Positions 8,149 through 16,309 of a DNA stretch of 34,432 nt are shown piece after piece (position 1 is the stretch's first letter; the number at the start of each line of letters is the position of its first letter). The translations under genes and the position numbers were made by a program. Location: NCBI GenBank assembly GCA_002726535.1, contig PBTG01000027.1, forward strand, positions 1 through 34,432. Reading direction: 5' to 3'. Origin of the DNA: Myxococcales bacterium. GTDB lineage: Bacteria > Myxococcota_A > UBA9042. A model generated the notes under the pieces. The model saw only the letters and a list, made by a program, of their open reading frames with translations. It searched no databases and had not been told where the DNA came from.

Positions 8149-9786
8149 TCAGGGCTCACCGAAGGTCCCAGCCCGCACAGCCTCTTCGACCACATCAGCG
8201 AGAGTGGGTAGATGCCGACAGCGGCGTCTCTGAAAATCTTCTCCGTCCGCACAGCGACGACGTAGTTGAGTCACCCACCAGTATCCACTGCCACCTCGTG
8301 CAATGTAGTCATTGGTTACGATCCCATAGCGCCCTTCGGGATCAATCTTTTTGCCCGCCACTTCGAGTCTCTGCACTCGTTGACCACGCTGAGCAATGCC
8401 GACGACTTGTCCCTTGCTCTTGCGGTAGCGAACTCGCGGGCGCTCGCCATTGCAGCGCATATCGATTCCAGCCAAAATCGCACGGCTACCCAAATGGCCT
8501 CGATGGCCTTTGGTACATGCGTGCTCAAGCATCTCTTTGAGCTCAGCGCCGCTGACATCCAAATAAACTGGGCGATTCCGAAAGGGATGAATCGAGCGAA
8601 TCTCCAAGTCTGTAACTGGCCCCGCAGGATAGATACTGTTGGTCCGTAGGCCGCCCATGTTCAACACCGCGCCGGCGACCTTGTCGGAAAGTCCAGACTG
8701 GGTTCGCATCCACTTCATCGCAGCTTGGGCGACCAAACGACCGTAGCGACGACGTTCACGCCCTTTTAAGTTCCAGGCTTTGGTGCGATGACCAACGATC
8801 TGCTCGACGGCGTAGTCCGCTCTAAATCGGGAAACGATGGTTTTCATTCGCTCATCGGGACTCATGTGTTCGTCGATTGGACGAACACGCCAACTAGACG
8901 CGGCGCGAATAATGCCGCCGCCTGGACGTCCTTTGATGTCGAGATATCCCAAGTGACCGAAACGTTCGCCGGACTGGACCACCACACTCTGACCGGCGAT
9001 CTTCCACTTTCGGAGCAGGGTGTGACTGTGACCGCCGATGATCAAATCAATCCCGGAGACTGCTCGAGCCAAACGCAAATCGGCGCGCAAGCCAAGATGA
9101 GTCAACGCAACGATGACATCGACTCGCTGAGCACGAAGTGCGGCCACTGCACGACGAGCGGGAGCCAAGACTGGCTCTTGCGGGTCTGAGAAGCGAGTGT
9201 CTCCGAAGTCAGAAATATTTCGCGTCGTCGGGGTCAACAACCCGAAAAAACCCAGCTTTAAGCCGCCGCATCGACGTGTCCACAGGGTCTTGTAGAGTCT
9301 CTCTTTGGGATTATGCAGTGTCGGACTGTGTGGATCTAAGTTACTGGTGACGATTTGAAAGGTCTTCAAGCCGCTGAGCGCATAACGAAGCACAGCGGGT
9401 CCAGCATCGAATTCATGATTTCCCAGGACGCCGACATCATATCCAGCTTGCTCATACAAACGCCAAGCCCGACGTGCCGCTTGCCGTCGGTCTCGATCTT
9501 TACGTGCCATGTAGCGACCCTGCAAAACATCGCCCGCAGAGACCAGCAACACGCCCTGAGGTCGCTGTCGGAGCTGCCGTCGCTTCTCAGCAGCGATCCG
9601 ATCCAAGGTGCCTTGATAATGAAATCGAAGGGGTGTGCCAACACGTGGACCATCAAGATGGCTCTCGCTGTCATTGGTGGTCAGCAAAAGACAACGATGA
9701 TGTAAATCGTCACGATTGAGATTTCGCTGATGAACTCCACAGCCAGTGAACAACACAAACGCTAGGAGCAAGCTAGCTTGCCTCAA
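8149..9786 (-). CDS. UshA/5'-nucleotidase-family metallophosphatase lipoprotein
   Basis: A 545-aa two-domain enzyme. The start is TTG 9786, chosen because TAGGAG sits about 7 nt upstream and it gives a compact signal peptide with lipobox LFTGC (Cys near residue 16). The N-terminal calcineurin-like phosphoesterase domain shows TTND (about 36-39), SAGDVLQG (about 83-90), GNHEFD (about 121-126), LTHLG and GGHSHT. The C-terminal 5'-nucleotidase domain shows NMGGLR and a hydrophobic V.G.EL.EMLEHA segment. The family hydrolyses nucleotides or related phosphate esters, usually in the periplasm. Oddity: the first motif reads NDSESH, where the usual metal-binding His (NDxH) is Glu. It lies 9 nt after the aldolase stop, last in the minus-strand run. 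Confidence 0.85.
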   Translation of the reverse strand: MRQASLLLAFVLFTGCGVHQRNLNRDDLHHRCLLLTTNDSESHLDGPRVGTPLRFHYQGTLDRIAAEKRRQLRQRPQGVLLVSAGDVLQGRYMARKDRDRRQAARRAWRLYEQAGYDVGVLGNHEFDAGPAVLRYALSGLKTFQIVTSNLDPHSPTLHNPKERLYKTLWTRRCGGLKLGFFGLLTPTTRNISDFGDTRFSDPQEPVLAPARRAVAALRAQRVDVIVALTHLGLRADLRLARAVSGIDLIIGGHSHTLLRKWKIAGQSVVVQSGERFGHLGYLDIKGRPGGGIIRAASSWRVRPIDEHMSPDERMKTIVSRFRADYAVEQIVGHRTKAWNLKGRERRRYGRLVAQAAMKWMRTQSGLSDKVAGAVLNMGGLRTNSIYPAGPVTDLEIRSIHPFRNRPVYLDVSGAELKEMLEHACTKGHRGHLGSRAILAGIDMRCNGERPRVRYRKSKGQVVGIAQRGQRVQRLEVAGKKIDPEGRYGIVTNDYIARGGSGYWWVTQLRRRCADGEDFQRRRCRHLPTLADVVEEAVRAGTFGEP

Positions 9787-9795
9787 GGGTCGCTC

Positions 9796-10506
9796 CTATT
9801 TGCCGAGTCGAGCTCGACCGGCCACACCGAGGCCCGCTGAAGTTCGTTTTTCGAGCAAGCGAGTGACATCTGCGTCAGGCAGTACTTTTAGTGCGCCCAA
9901 TTGCATCGATTGAAGCTGAATTTTAGCCAGATGCTCTACCAACTCCATACGTAAAAACGCCTGCTCCAAATCATCACCCCAGGACAAAGCGCCATGATTG
10001 CCTAGGGTCACCACATCGAATCGGCCGGCTGCCTCGGTCACCTCGGCGAGATAATCTGCGCTATTGGGGAAACGATAAGGCAGAAGCGGCACCCTGGCCC
10101 CCAAAGACACGATTGGCTCAGCCATCATCTTGGGCTCAACCTCGTGCCCCTGGATGGCCAATGCAGTCGAGCAGGGAGGGTGCGCATGAACCACGGCGCG
10201 CACATCTGCTCTGGTATTGTAGACCGCCATATGCATCTTAAATTCCGAAAATGGTCGCCGCCCACCCTGTAAAACACGTCCGTTTCTATCGACGACGATC
10301 AGGTCTTTTTCATCGATGACACGCTTGCTCAGAGCGGTCGGTGTAATCAAAAATCGTCCTGCTTCCAAACGTACGGACACGTTTCCGTCGTGATTGGCTA
10401 CCCATCCGGCGCTGTGCAACTCATGGGTGATCTCGAGTAAGGCTCGTTTGAGTACCGGCAAGGGCACATCTCGACCATGGAGTTGATGGATCGCTTTGGC
10501 GCTCAC
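9796..10506 (-). CDS. Class II aldolase/adducin-family aldolase, microcompartment-associated type
   Basis: The 236-aa protein has the full class II aldolase signature: AGWVANHDGNVSVRL (about 33-47), ITPTALSK, SEFKMHMAVY with the likely catalytic Glu, the zinc-binding HAHP (about 104-107) and a later GNHGALSWG His. Members cleave deoxy-sugar phosphates such as fuculose-1-phosphate or rhamnulose-1-phosphate to lactaldehyde and DHAP. The wording of the motifs (ANDGNVS, HAHPP.ST..AI, NHGA..WG) resembles aldolases encoded in fucose/rhamnose-type bacterial microcompartment loci. The GTG start overlaps the stop of the upstream vertex-protein gene (GTGA), so the two are translationally coupled. The tail beyond about residue 205 (LPDADVTRLLEKR and on) is short and amphipathic, and could act as an encapsulation helix; this is inference only. 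The exact substrate is unknown. Confidence 0.85.
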   Translation of the reverse strand: MSAKAIHQLHGRDVPLPVLKRALLEITHELHSAGWVANHDGNVSVRLEAGRFLITPTALSKRVIDEKDLIVVDRNGRVLQGGRRPFSEFKMHMAVYNTRADVRAVVHAHPPCSTALAIQGHEVEPKMMAEPIVSLGARVPLLPYRFPNSADYLAEVTEAAGRFDVVTLGNHGALSWGDDLEQAFLRMELVEHLAKIQLQSMQLGALKVLPDADVTRLLEKRTSAGLGVAGRARLGK

Positions 10507-10787
10507 TTGCGCGCCTCCACGTCTCGAGTCACGGCATCAACCACGCCAACGATCAAACAACGAAGGGGAGATTGAGATCGCCCGAGGACCTGGCGAATTC
10601 CACTGCCCTCTCTCAAGACGATGACGGTATCGCCAGGGCCTGCTTGAACGTTATCGACTGCGAGGAATGTAGCGCCTACGTCTGATCCTTTCTCGTCGAC
10701 TGGTTGCATGACGAATACCGCTCGAGCTTGGAGTTCTTCATGCTTGATGGTGGAGACCACGGGCTCAACGACACGGGCAAGGATCAT
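10503..10787 (-). CDS. Bacterial microcompartment vertex protein (BMC-P, EutN/CcmL family), second copy
   Basis: A 94-aa protein starting at ATG 10787 with a strong GGAGG 5 nt upstream; a longer reading to 10826 lies inside the neighbouring gene and has no homologous residues. The EutN/CcmL fold is recognisable: MILARVVEPVVSTIKHE at the start, FLAVDNVQAGPGDTVIVL in the middle, REGSGIRQVLG, then CLIVGVVDAV at the end. These proteins form pentamers that cap the vertices of icosahedral protein organelles. Its start overlaps the previous BMC-P stop (ATGA) and its stop overlaps the aldolase start (GTGA). This places the three genes in one coupled transcript and implies use in a single shell. No BMC-H or BMC-T gene is in the window. 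Confidence 0.9.
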   Translation of the reverse strand: MILARVVEPVVSTIKHEELQARAVFVMQPVDEKGSDVGATFLAVDNVQAGPGDTVIVLREGSGIRQVLGRSQSPLRCLIVGVVDAVTRDVEARK

Positions 10788-11110
10788 GTGGTCCTCCCTC
10801 GTTTTCCCTGAGCTTTGCTGGGCCACTTTGCGTCTATTTGGGCGTTTCTACCGCCCACAGAATCGACGATCGCCAAAATCGCATGATCGACGGGGACGAA
10901 CGATTGCTCGAGGGAAACCGCAGCCTCACGAGAGGAGGTCAGATGAACCAAATCCCCCGGACCCGCTTGGGTTGTATCGACGGCGACTACCGGATTGTCG
11001 CGATCAACCCCGGCTTCAGTCACAGGCTGAACAACGACCAGCCTTAGGCCTTGAAGACCTTCAACCTTCCTCGTGGCAACGACGTTGCCGATGACTCGCC
11101 CCAAGAACAT
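10784..11110 (-). CDS. Bacterial microcompartment vertex protein (BMC-P, EutN/CcmL family), first copy
   Basis: A 108-aa protein from ATG 11110: MFLGRVIGNVVATRKVEGL is the classic EutN/CcmL N-terminus, followed by VVAVDTTQAGPGDLVHL and VPVDHAILAIVDSV. A TTG at 11146, with GGGAG upstream, would add twelve residues (TLQGPTCHKQS). I prefer the ATG because family members begin at this point, although the ATG has only a weak Shine-Dalgarno. The C-terminus runs about 20 residues past the usual end and is basic (K..SKAQGKRGR). The sequence differs clearly from its neighbour, so the pair is two paralogues rather than a recent duplication. It follows the DUF938 gene by 57 nt (21 nt if the TTG is used). 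Confidence 0.9.
   Translation of the reverse strand: MFLGRVIGNVVATRKVEGLQGLRLVVVQPVTEAGVDRDNPVVAVDTTQAGPGDLVHLTSSREAAVSLEQSFVPVDHAILAIVDSVGGRNAQIDAKWPSKAQGKRGRTT
10793..10797 (-). promoter_or_regulatory. Strong Shine-Dalgarno (GGAGG) that fixes the start of the second vertex gene
   Basis: On the minus strand the sequence reads GAGGGAGGACCAC followed by ATG. It is an ideal ribosome-binding site inside the coding region of the first vertex gene. It supports ATG 10787 over upstream in-frame codons, and suggests a high pentamer supply independent of upstream translation. Confidence 0.7.
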
Positions 11111-11167
11111 GCTCTGCTTGTGGCATGTAGGCCCCTGCAGGGTCAAGCGCTCCCATCTCGATGTGCC

Positions 11168-11773
11168 TCACAGACGACGAAAAATCACCGTGAGATTGTT
11201 CGCAGGCATCGCTGTGACCTCTTGGAGCTGCAAACCCACCTGCTGAGCCTCACGCTCAATCTCGTCGAGGTCTCGAATCCCCCACGTAGGGTCCTGCACC
11301 TGTAGATCGGCGTTGAATGCGAGGTTGCTCGGAGCCGTCGGGACCGCGGCTTGGATAAAAGGTCCATAGACAAAGAGTTGACCTTGCGGCCGCAGCGCTG
11401 CAGCCGCGCCGCTGAGCAATGCCTTCGCAGCCGACCAGGGCGCGACGTGAATCATATTGGCGCAAAATATCGCGTCGAGTTCAGATACAGGCCATGGCTG
11501 ATCATGAACGTCGAGCAAAAGGGCCTCCGCGCAGTTCGATGGTCCGAGCTGCTCGCGCCACGCGTTGATGCTCTGCACATGTGCTGGTTGAGCGTCGCTA
11601 GGAAGCCATTGCCACTGAGGCAAGCGCGCCGAAATGGCCACCGCATGCTGACCTGAGCCTGAAGCGATCTCCAAAAGGGTCCCGGCGGCTGGTAGATGTG
11701 ATGAAAGCACGGCGAAGATCGTCTCTCGATTGCGACGCGTAGCCGGAAAATCGAGCATTCTTGGATTGTTCAT
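11168..11773 (-). CDS. DUF938-family SAM-dependent methyltransferase-like protein
   Basis: A 201-aa cytosolic protein. It shows the DUF938 hallmarks: an N-terminal PATRRNRETI (about 10-19), the SAM-binding loop LEIASGSGQHAV (about 34-45), DAIFCANMIHVAPW (about 99-112) and a C-terminal NNLTVIFRR. DUF938 is homologous to mammalian METTL26, and its substrate is not known. The ATG start at 11773 is clear. It sits 15 nt after the stop of the large secreted protein and just before the two microcompartment vertex genes. Co-transcription is likely, but a functional link to the microcompartment is unproven. Confidence 0.85.
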   Translation of the reverse strand: MNNPRMLDFPATRRNRETIFAVLSSHLPAAGTLLEIASGSGQHAVAISARLPQWQWLPSDAQPAHVQSINAWREQLGPSNCAEALLLDVHDQPWPVSELDAIFCANMIHVAPWSAAKALLSGAAAALRPQGQLFVYGPFIQAAVPTAPSNLAFNADLQVQDPTWGIRDLDEIEREAQQVGLQLQEVTAMPANNLTVIFRRL

Positions 11774-11788
11774 GACCGAGCGTTGTCC

Positions 11789-13981
11789 TCAGGGTTTGTC
11801 GTTGGTGGAACAAAGGTACTTGCTCGTGCTGTACGAGCAGTAGCCATCATTGAAGGCAAATGAGTTGGGGTTGTGGCCAGACATTCCCAACCAACAATTC
11901 GCCGTGTAGTCGCCGTTTGGCTCACCGTAGTTTGAATCTCGAACCCACCAACGACCACCGTCAGCAACGCGCCAATCACCGCAGCCTGAACCGTACGACT
12001 TTGGATTTCGCATCATACAGCTGGTGTAGTTGCCGCCGTCATTGGGTTTGGTAACTCCGGGGATGACGGAGAAATAGCTCGAGCCAAACTTATTGATCAT
12101 CCACGTCCACTGAGCCTTACTCCGCGGATAGACGATATCGAGTCCATAGGACTTACATGTATTGTTGTCGGTCGACCGGAAGGTTTTGAGCCCGCTGTTG
12201 ACCGCAAAATATGTGTAGCCTCCGCCCTCTGTACTCATGTCACACTGGACTTCAACGACCTGCCCTTTGGGAGCTTGAATCCAATAGCTCCCATCTTTGA
12301 GGGTCACTCCCGCTGTCTTGAATAGGGTAAAGAGTTTCAAGCAGGACTCCGCCGGTTCAGCTTTCGACTTCCCGTAGGTCGTATTGATTTGGCATTGCGT
12401 ATCGCAAGCATCTCCTGCTTTGGTGTTGCCATCGTCACATTGCTCGCTGCCAGCGACGATTTTGTCTCCGCACACGGTCTGGCACGTACTGGTACAGCCG
12501 TCGCCGTTGCTGTTGTTGCCGTCGTCGCATTGCTCCCCTGGCTCAATAACGCCATTGCCGCAACTGTCGACCAAAACACGCCAAACGCCGCCGTCGCAGT
12601 AGCGGATCGACTTGAGCGTCGAGTCGAAATACATCGATCCCATGTTGGGATTGGTACATGCGAAGGGCGCTTTGGCTTGAGGCATGAGTTGTAAAGCACT
12701 GGTTGCGGCAACTTTTTTGGTCGACAACGTATCGACCTCAACCAGCCAATTGATGACCTTCCCATCTAACTTTTTGGTCAGATCGCACAAGGTATTGTTG
12801 CCCGGTTTTTGGGGTGCACAAAAGGCGCTGTCGGTCACCTGCAGAGTCCAATTTCCTTTGACGTTGGAGCCAATCAGAGCTTTGAGGCTGCCGGATTTCG
12901 GGTTGGCGTCTTTGGGCCATGTCAGATCCAAGGTCTTGGCGTCAGGTTTTCCACAGGGCTCGCAGAGCGTAATACCGATCTTTTTGTCGTCGGGAGCAAA
13001 GACTTTAATCGAGACATTGCTCAAATCGCTGTTGGTGAGCTGCACGCGGACGCGAACGCCTCGAGCTATGCCCCAGTCTGGCAGGGTGAGGCTACCATTG
13101 GCCGCTTGCCCGGTGTTGTCGGGAATCGTCAAGACCTCTGCGCCTTGAGCGACGTCGGTGAACTCATTGCTGAGCAAGTCATTGCTGATCTCATTGAGTC
13201 CGTCTTTGGGTAAGGCAGACGCGGCGCTCGCACACTGTAAAGAGCCATCAGCCGCGACTCCTTTGACCAACTCACCGGATTTGCAGGTTCCCTTGGGCAG
13301 TTGGATGCCAGTTAACTGACTGCCGTCACCGACAAAACTCGTCGCGAGTATCGAGCCGGCAGAGACCGTTCCGGTAAAGGTCGCGTTCTTTGCCTTGATG
13401 CTGTTCGCTCCAAAGTCGACGTCTCCGTCGAACTTCAACTCGCTCACTGAGACGCAGCCGGTACAGGCCAGGTCTGACGCGGGGCCTCCCTTGCTCGAGG
13501 AGCCTGCATAGCTAAAATCAACCTTCGCGCTCGATACACTGCCTTCGCCTAATGCGGCGCTAGTCAAACAGCCGGTACAGGAGAGCTTTTCGGCCACCAA
13601 CGCGTAAGGAACGGCACTCAAGGGCGTCGATGGCAACGCTCCGGAGCCCGCGATACTCAGTCGTAATCGAGGCTCTTTCGCCGTGCTGAGCACCTTGAGG
13701 TCGAGTTTTTTAGTTGAGCCGAGAGCGTGACTCCAACGCCCTGCTGTGACCGAAATCTTGACCGGCCCTTCGCTCCACAGGGCTTTGGTCGCTTTGACGC
13801 CGTCGAGGAGTTCAAAAGTGACGCTGTACTCACCATCAGCGGCTGGACCGCCGCCAGATGACTTCAACAGCCCTTCTGCTTGAATCACCTGGGGTACGGC
13901 TGCTTGGCCAACTGCAACCCAACAGAGCAGGGTTGTAAACAAAGCGAGTGCACCTAATGACCGCTGTGTATCTACAAACAT
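11789..13981 (-). CDS. Secreted multidomain protein: tail-fibre-like N-terminus, P-domain-like, Cys-rich repeats, fibrinogen/GON-like C-terminus
   Basis: A 730-aa protein with a Sec signal peptide (FTTLLCWVAVGQAA, cleavage near residue 27). Approximate order: a beta-rich region ending in PLSAVPYALVAE (to about 115); two CTGC motifs; GDGSQLTGI, as in fibre proteins; a proprotein-convertase P-domain-like segment at about 284-414 (LPDWGIARGVRVRVQL, then GNWTLQVTD); and a myxobacterial Cys-rich repeat pair at about 474-530 (GEQCDDGNNSNGDGC and EQCDDGNTKAGDAC). From about 545 to the end is a fibrinogen/GON-like domain (DGSYWIQ, VQCDMSTEGGGYTYF, CGDWRVADGGRWW). Probably extracellular or surface-displayed, with an adhesive role inferred. 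The ATG at 13981 has a GAGG upstream. It lies 15 nt downstream of the deacetylase-like lipoprotein gene. Confidence 0.75.
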   Translation of the reverse strand: MFVDTQRSLGALALFTTLLCWVAVGQAAVPQVIQAEGLLKSSGGGPAADGEYSVTFELLDGVKATKALWSEGPVKISVTAGRWSHALGSTKKLDLKVLSTAKEPRLRLSIAGSGALPSTPLSAVPYALVAEKLSCTGCLTSAALGEGSVSSAKVDFSYAGSSSKGGPASDLACTGCVSVSELKFDGDVDFGANSIKAKNATFTGTVSAGSILATSFVGDGSQLTGIQLPKGTCKSGELVKGVAADGSLQCASAASALPKDGLNEISNDLLSNEFTDVAQGAEVLTIPDNTGQAANGSLTLPDWGIARGVRVRVQLTNSDLSNVSIKVFAPDDKKIGITLCEPCGKPDAKTLDLTWPKDANPKSGSLKALIGSNVKGNWTLQVTDSAFCAPQKPGNNTLCDLTKKLDGKVINWLVEVDTLSTKKVAATSALQLMPQAKAPFACTNPNMGSMYFDSTLKSIRYCDGGVWRVLVDSCGNGVIEPGEQCDDGNNSNGDGCTSTCQTVCGDKIVAGSEQCDDGNTKAGDACDTQCQINTTYGKSKAEPAESCLKLFTLFKTAGVTLKDGSYWIQAPKGQVVEVQCDMSTEGGGYTYFAVNSGLKTFRSTDNNTCKSYGLDIVYPRSKAQWTWMINKFGSSYFSVIPGVTKPNDGGNYTSCMMRNPKSYGSGCGDWRVADGGRWWVRDSNYGEPNGDYTANCWLGMSGHNPNSFAFNDGYCSYSTSKYLCSTNDKP

Positions 13982-13996
13982 GGACGAGTCCTCAAG

Positions 13997-16234
13997 CTAG
14001 GGCTTATTTACGCCGACCTTCGCCGAAAAGGCGATGACCGACTTGGCTGGAAGGATCAAATCAAAAACCACCCGTGATCCGGAGATCTCAACGGTGCTCG
14101 ACGTGTTGTGTTGGAAATCGATGATGTGGTCGCCGAACTCAAGACTCAACTTGCGTGCCTGCGCTTCGCCAACGATCAATTTGCCAGCGTATGTACCATC
14201 GGAATAACTCACATCGGTCAGCTTAGTGCCTTGTCTACCACGCCAAAATTCCCCGAGTTTGGCGATACTATCGATGTGCATCCCCAGTTTTTTCGCCTCT
14301 CGAATGGCCCAGCGCACAGCCTCAACTTTCACCTTGAGGTTGTTCGGTGTGATCTCCGGTCCAACGCCGTAGGAAGGATGAACGAGCAGTGTACTCCACC
14401 CTCCATTGCCGGCGTTGCCGTGCAGGTTTCGGCGCCAACGAGCGCGAAACTCTGGCCACGTCTTGGCTGAGAGTTCGGTGCGGGTAAATGCGCCCAAGTC
14501 ATCGACGCCTCCAATGCCATCTTCAAGCCCCATGGGTAACACCCACATCTCATCGACATCCGAGAGGTCTTCGAGCGAAAAATAGGCATATCTTGGCAGG
14601 TCAACTGGCAAGTTCACCCGCAGATCCCCAACCGCTAGGCTTGAGTCATAGCGGACACCTTGAGCAGCCAGGACGTGATACTGCCGAGGATTGGGGTTGA
14701 GATATGGCGTACGCCAAGCGTCAAGACGAGCGGAAGAGTCCACCGCCTTTTTCAGCATCTCAAGATTCACCAACACCTCTCCGCAGAGCGTCGGTGCAGA
14801 GGTGACGTAGGTCTTTTGCGTCTCGGTGCACGTCCCCTCCGGGAACTGGCCCCAGAGCAGATGCTGAACCGAGTGTCCACCAGCAGGACACATATCGAGT
14901 TGACACAACCGTTTGACCACGGCGCTATTGTAGTAGTCCTGTACATAATCTGTGGTGATGAAAAAGCTGCCGACGACCCCTTCGTAGCGCTCCATCTCAG
15001 CCATCTGAGTCGCGCCAGGGTCGCCCCAAGAGCCCGCGTGATTGGCGTCTGGTGCGTCAACGTCATGGCTAGGCACAAAGACAGCAGACTCGACTCCAGG
15101 GACCGTGTGTTTGACCACGTAGTGTCCCTTGCTCGCCTCCCGCCATGCGCCCTTGATCAATTGAACCGCAACGTCGAGCCCCGGATCAAAGCAGTTTACA
15201 TAACAATCGCCCCTCGAGTAGGTCGTCGGGTCGAAACCGAGCGTATAGACGGCCCCTGAGCCGAAGGGTCTCTGCAGCCAACAGGCTCCTTGTTCAACTC
15301 CCGCTGAAACAGCCGAACCGATGACCTGCGCATCACTGGTTGCCTCATAGGTAAAAACCTCCACCTGCTTGGCGATGTCGCTGCCCTTTGGGTTGATGCG
15401 AAGCTGGCGCTCTTCGATGACGTCGAGCCAATGGGTGGCCTCGGCTGTTGCATTGAGGCGAATCTGCTCAATCTGCATTCGTTTGGTGTGCTTTTTAAAA
15501 CCAGCGAACTCAGCGATCCCTTGCCACCAAGGATCGAGTCCTGGGACCTGATTGATATCGGGTCCTAAAACTTTGCTCCAGATGAGCACGCCTCCTTTGG
15601 CCACCCAGGCTTTGAGCAACTCTTGTTGAGCCAGATTAACGAAGGTGGGGTTGATATAGCCGGGCATGATCACCAGCCGATAGTTGTCCAACTCTGTGAA
15701 CAATAACTTCCATTGAGTCTTCTCTTGTCCCGCCTGCGGTCTTTTGAGTTCAAATGGCAGCCCGACCCATCGCAGGACCGTCTCCATGATGCGAATCGAA
15801 ACCTCACCCTCCTCCCACAGGTAGGGCGGTACAGCGATGCGCGCAAGAGCCGGTAACGAGGCCGTCGCGGAAACCTCATCGGTCTCGCCATCGCAATCGT
15901 TGTCGATACCGTCGCTGACCTCTGCGACCGCTGGCGGTGCGAGGCAAACCCGTTGAGCGGCTACGCAGGCCGCAAAACCGAGGTGGCAGCTGTCGCCCTG
16001 ACAGGAGTTCGCCTCATCTTTGGGCAGCAAATCGGTTAGGCCATCGCAATCGTTGTCGATACCATCGCAACGAGTCTCCACGACTTGGCGATCAGGGCTG
16101 TCTTTGGCCAGCGTGCAAGTGGGTCTCAAAGGCTCGTGCTCTGAGCAGCCAATCGCGCCAATGAGGCCAAAGACCACAAAGTAGCGAGCCAATCGATATC
16201 GATCGAAAACAACACTCGGCGAGCAAAGGCTCAT
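13997..16234 (-). CDS. Lipoprotein with MopE-like repeats, amidotransferase-like and polysaccharide-deacetylase-like domains
   Basis: A 745-aa protein with an N-terminal membrane segment and lipobox IGAIGC (Cys about 30). Two DGIDNDCDG repeats lie at about 54-67 and 107-120. A region around 180-330 has a class I glutamine-amidotransferase-like look (RLVIMPGYINP, WVAKGGVLIWS). From about 380 a NodB-type fold is suggested: SHDVDAP (about 388), GHSVQHLL (about 451), RTPYLNPN (about 506) and LLVHPSYG (about 613), matching the usual Asp/His metal and Arg/His catalytic positions. It may deacetylate a cell-surface or foreign polysaccharide, but the motifs are divergent and activity is inferred. The ATG has GAGAGGG just upstream. 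It is the first gene of the minus-strand run and is divergent from the hydrolase gene at 16310. Confidence 0.7.
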   Translation of the reverse strand: MSLCSPSVVFDRYRLARYFVVFGLIGAIGCSEHEPLRPTCTLAKDSPDRQVVETRCDGIDNDCDGLTDLLPKDEANSCQGDSCHLGFAACVAAQRVCLAPPAVAEVSDGIDNDCDGETDEVSATASLPALARIAVPPYLWEEGEVSIRIMETVLRWVGLPFELKRPQAGQEKTQWKLLFTELDNYRLVIMPGYINPTFVNLAQQELLKAWVAKGGVLIWSKVLGPDINQVPGLDPWWQGIAEFAGFKKHTKRMQIEQIRLNATAEATHWLDVIEERQLRINPKGSDIAKQVEVFTYEATSDAQVIGSAVSAGVEQGACWLQRPFGSGAVYTLGFDPTTYSRGDCYVNCFDPGLDVAVQLIKGAWREASKGHYVVKHTVPGVESAVFVPSHDVDAPDANHAGSWGDPGATQMAEMERYEGVVGSFFITTDYVQDYYNSAVVKRLCQLDMCPAGGHSVQHLLWGQFPEGTCTETQKTYVTSAPTLCGEVLVNLEMLKKAVDSSARLDAWRTPYLNPNPRQYHVLAAQGVRYDSSLAVGDLRVNLPVDLPRYAYFSLEDLSDVDEMWVLPMGLEDGIGGVDDLGAFTRTELSAKTWPEFRARWRRNLHGNAGNGGWSTLLVHPSYGVGPEITPNNLKVKVEAVRWAIREAKKLGMHIDSIAKLGEFWRGRQGTKLTDVSYSDGTYAGKLIVGEAQARKLSLEFGDHIIDFQHNTSSTVEISGSRVVFDLILPAKSVIAFSAKVGVNKP

Positions 16235-16309
16235 GAACCCTCTCTAAACGTACGGCGTGCAACGCACATCACGGATGTGTGATCATGCCTTTTCTACCGC
16301 AGAGCGTCT
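16235..16309. promoter_or_regulatory. Divergent promoter region
   Basis: These 75 nt separate the head of the long minus-strand run from the plus-strand hydrolase group, so promoters for both must lie here or just inside the genes. I cannot point to convincing -35/-10 hexamers. Confidence 0.45.
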
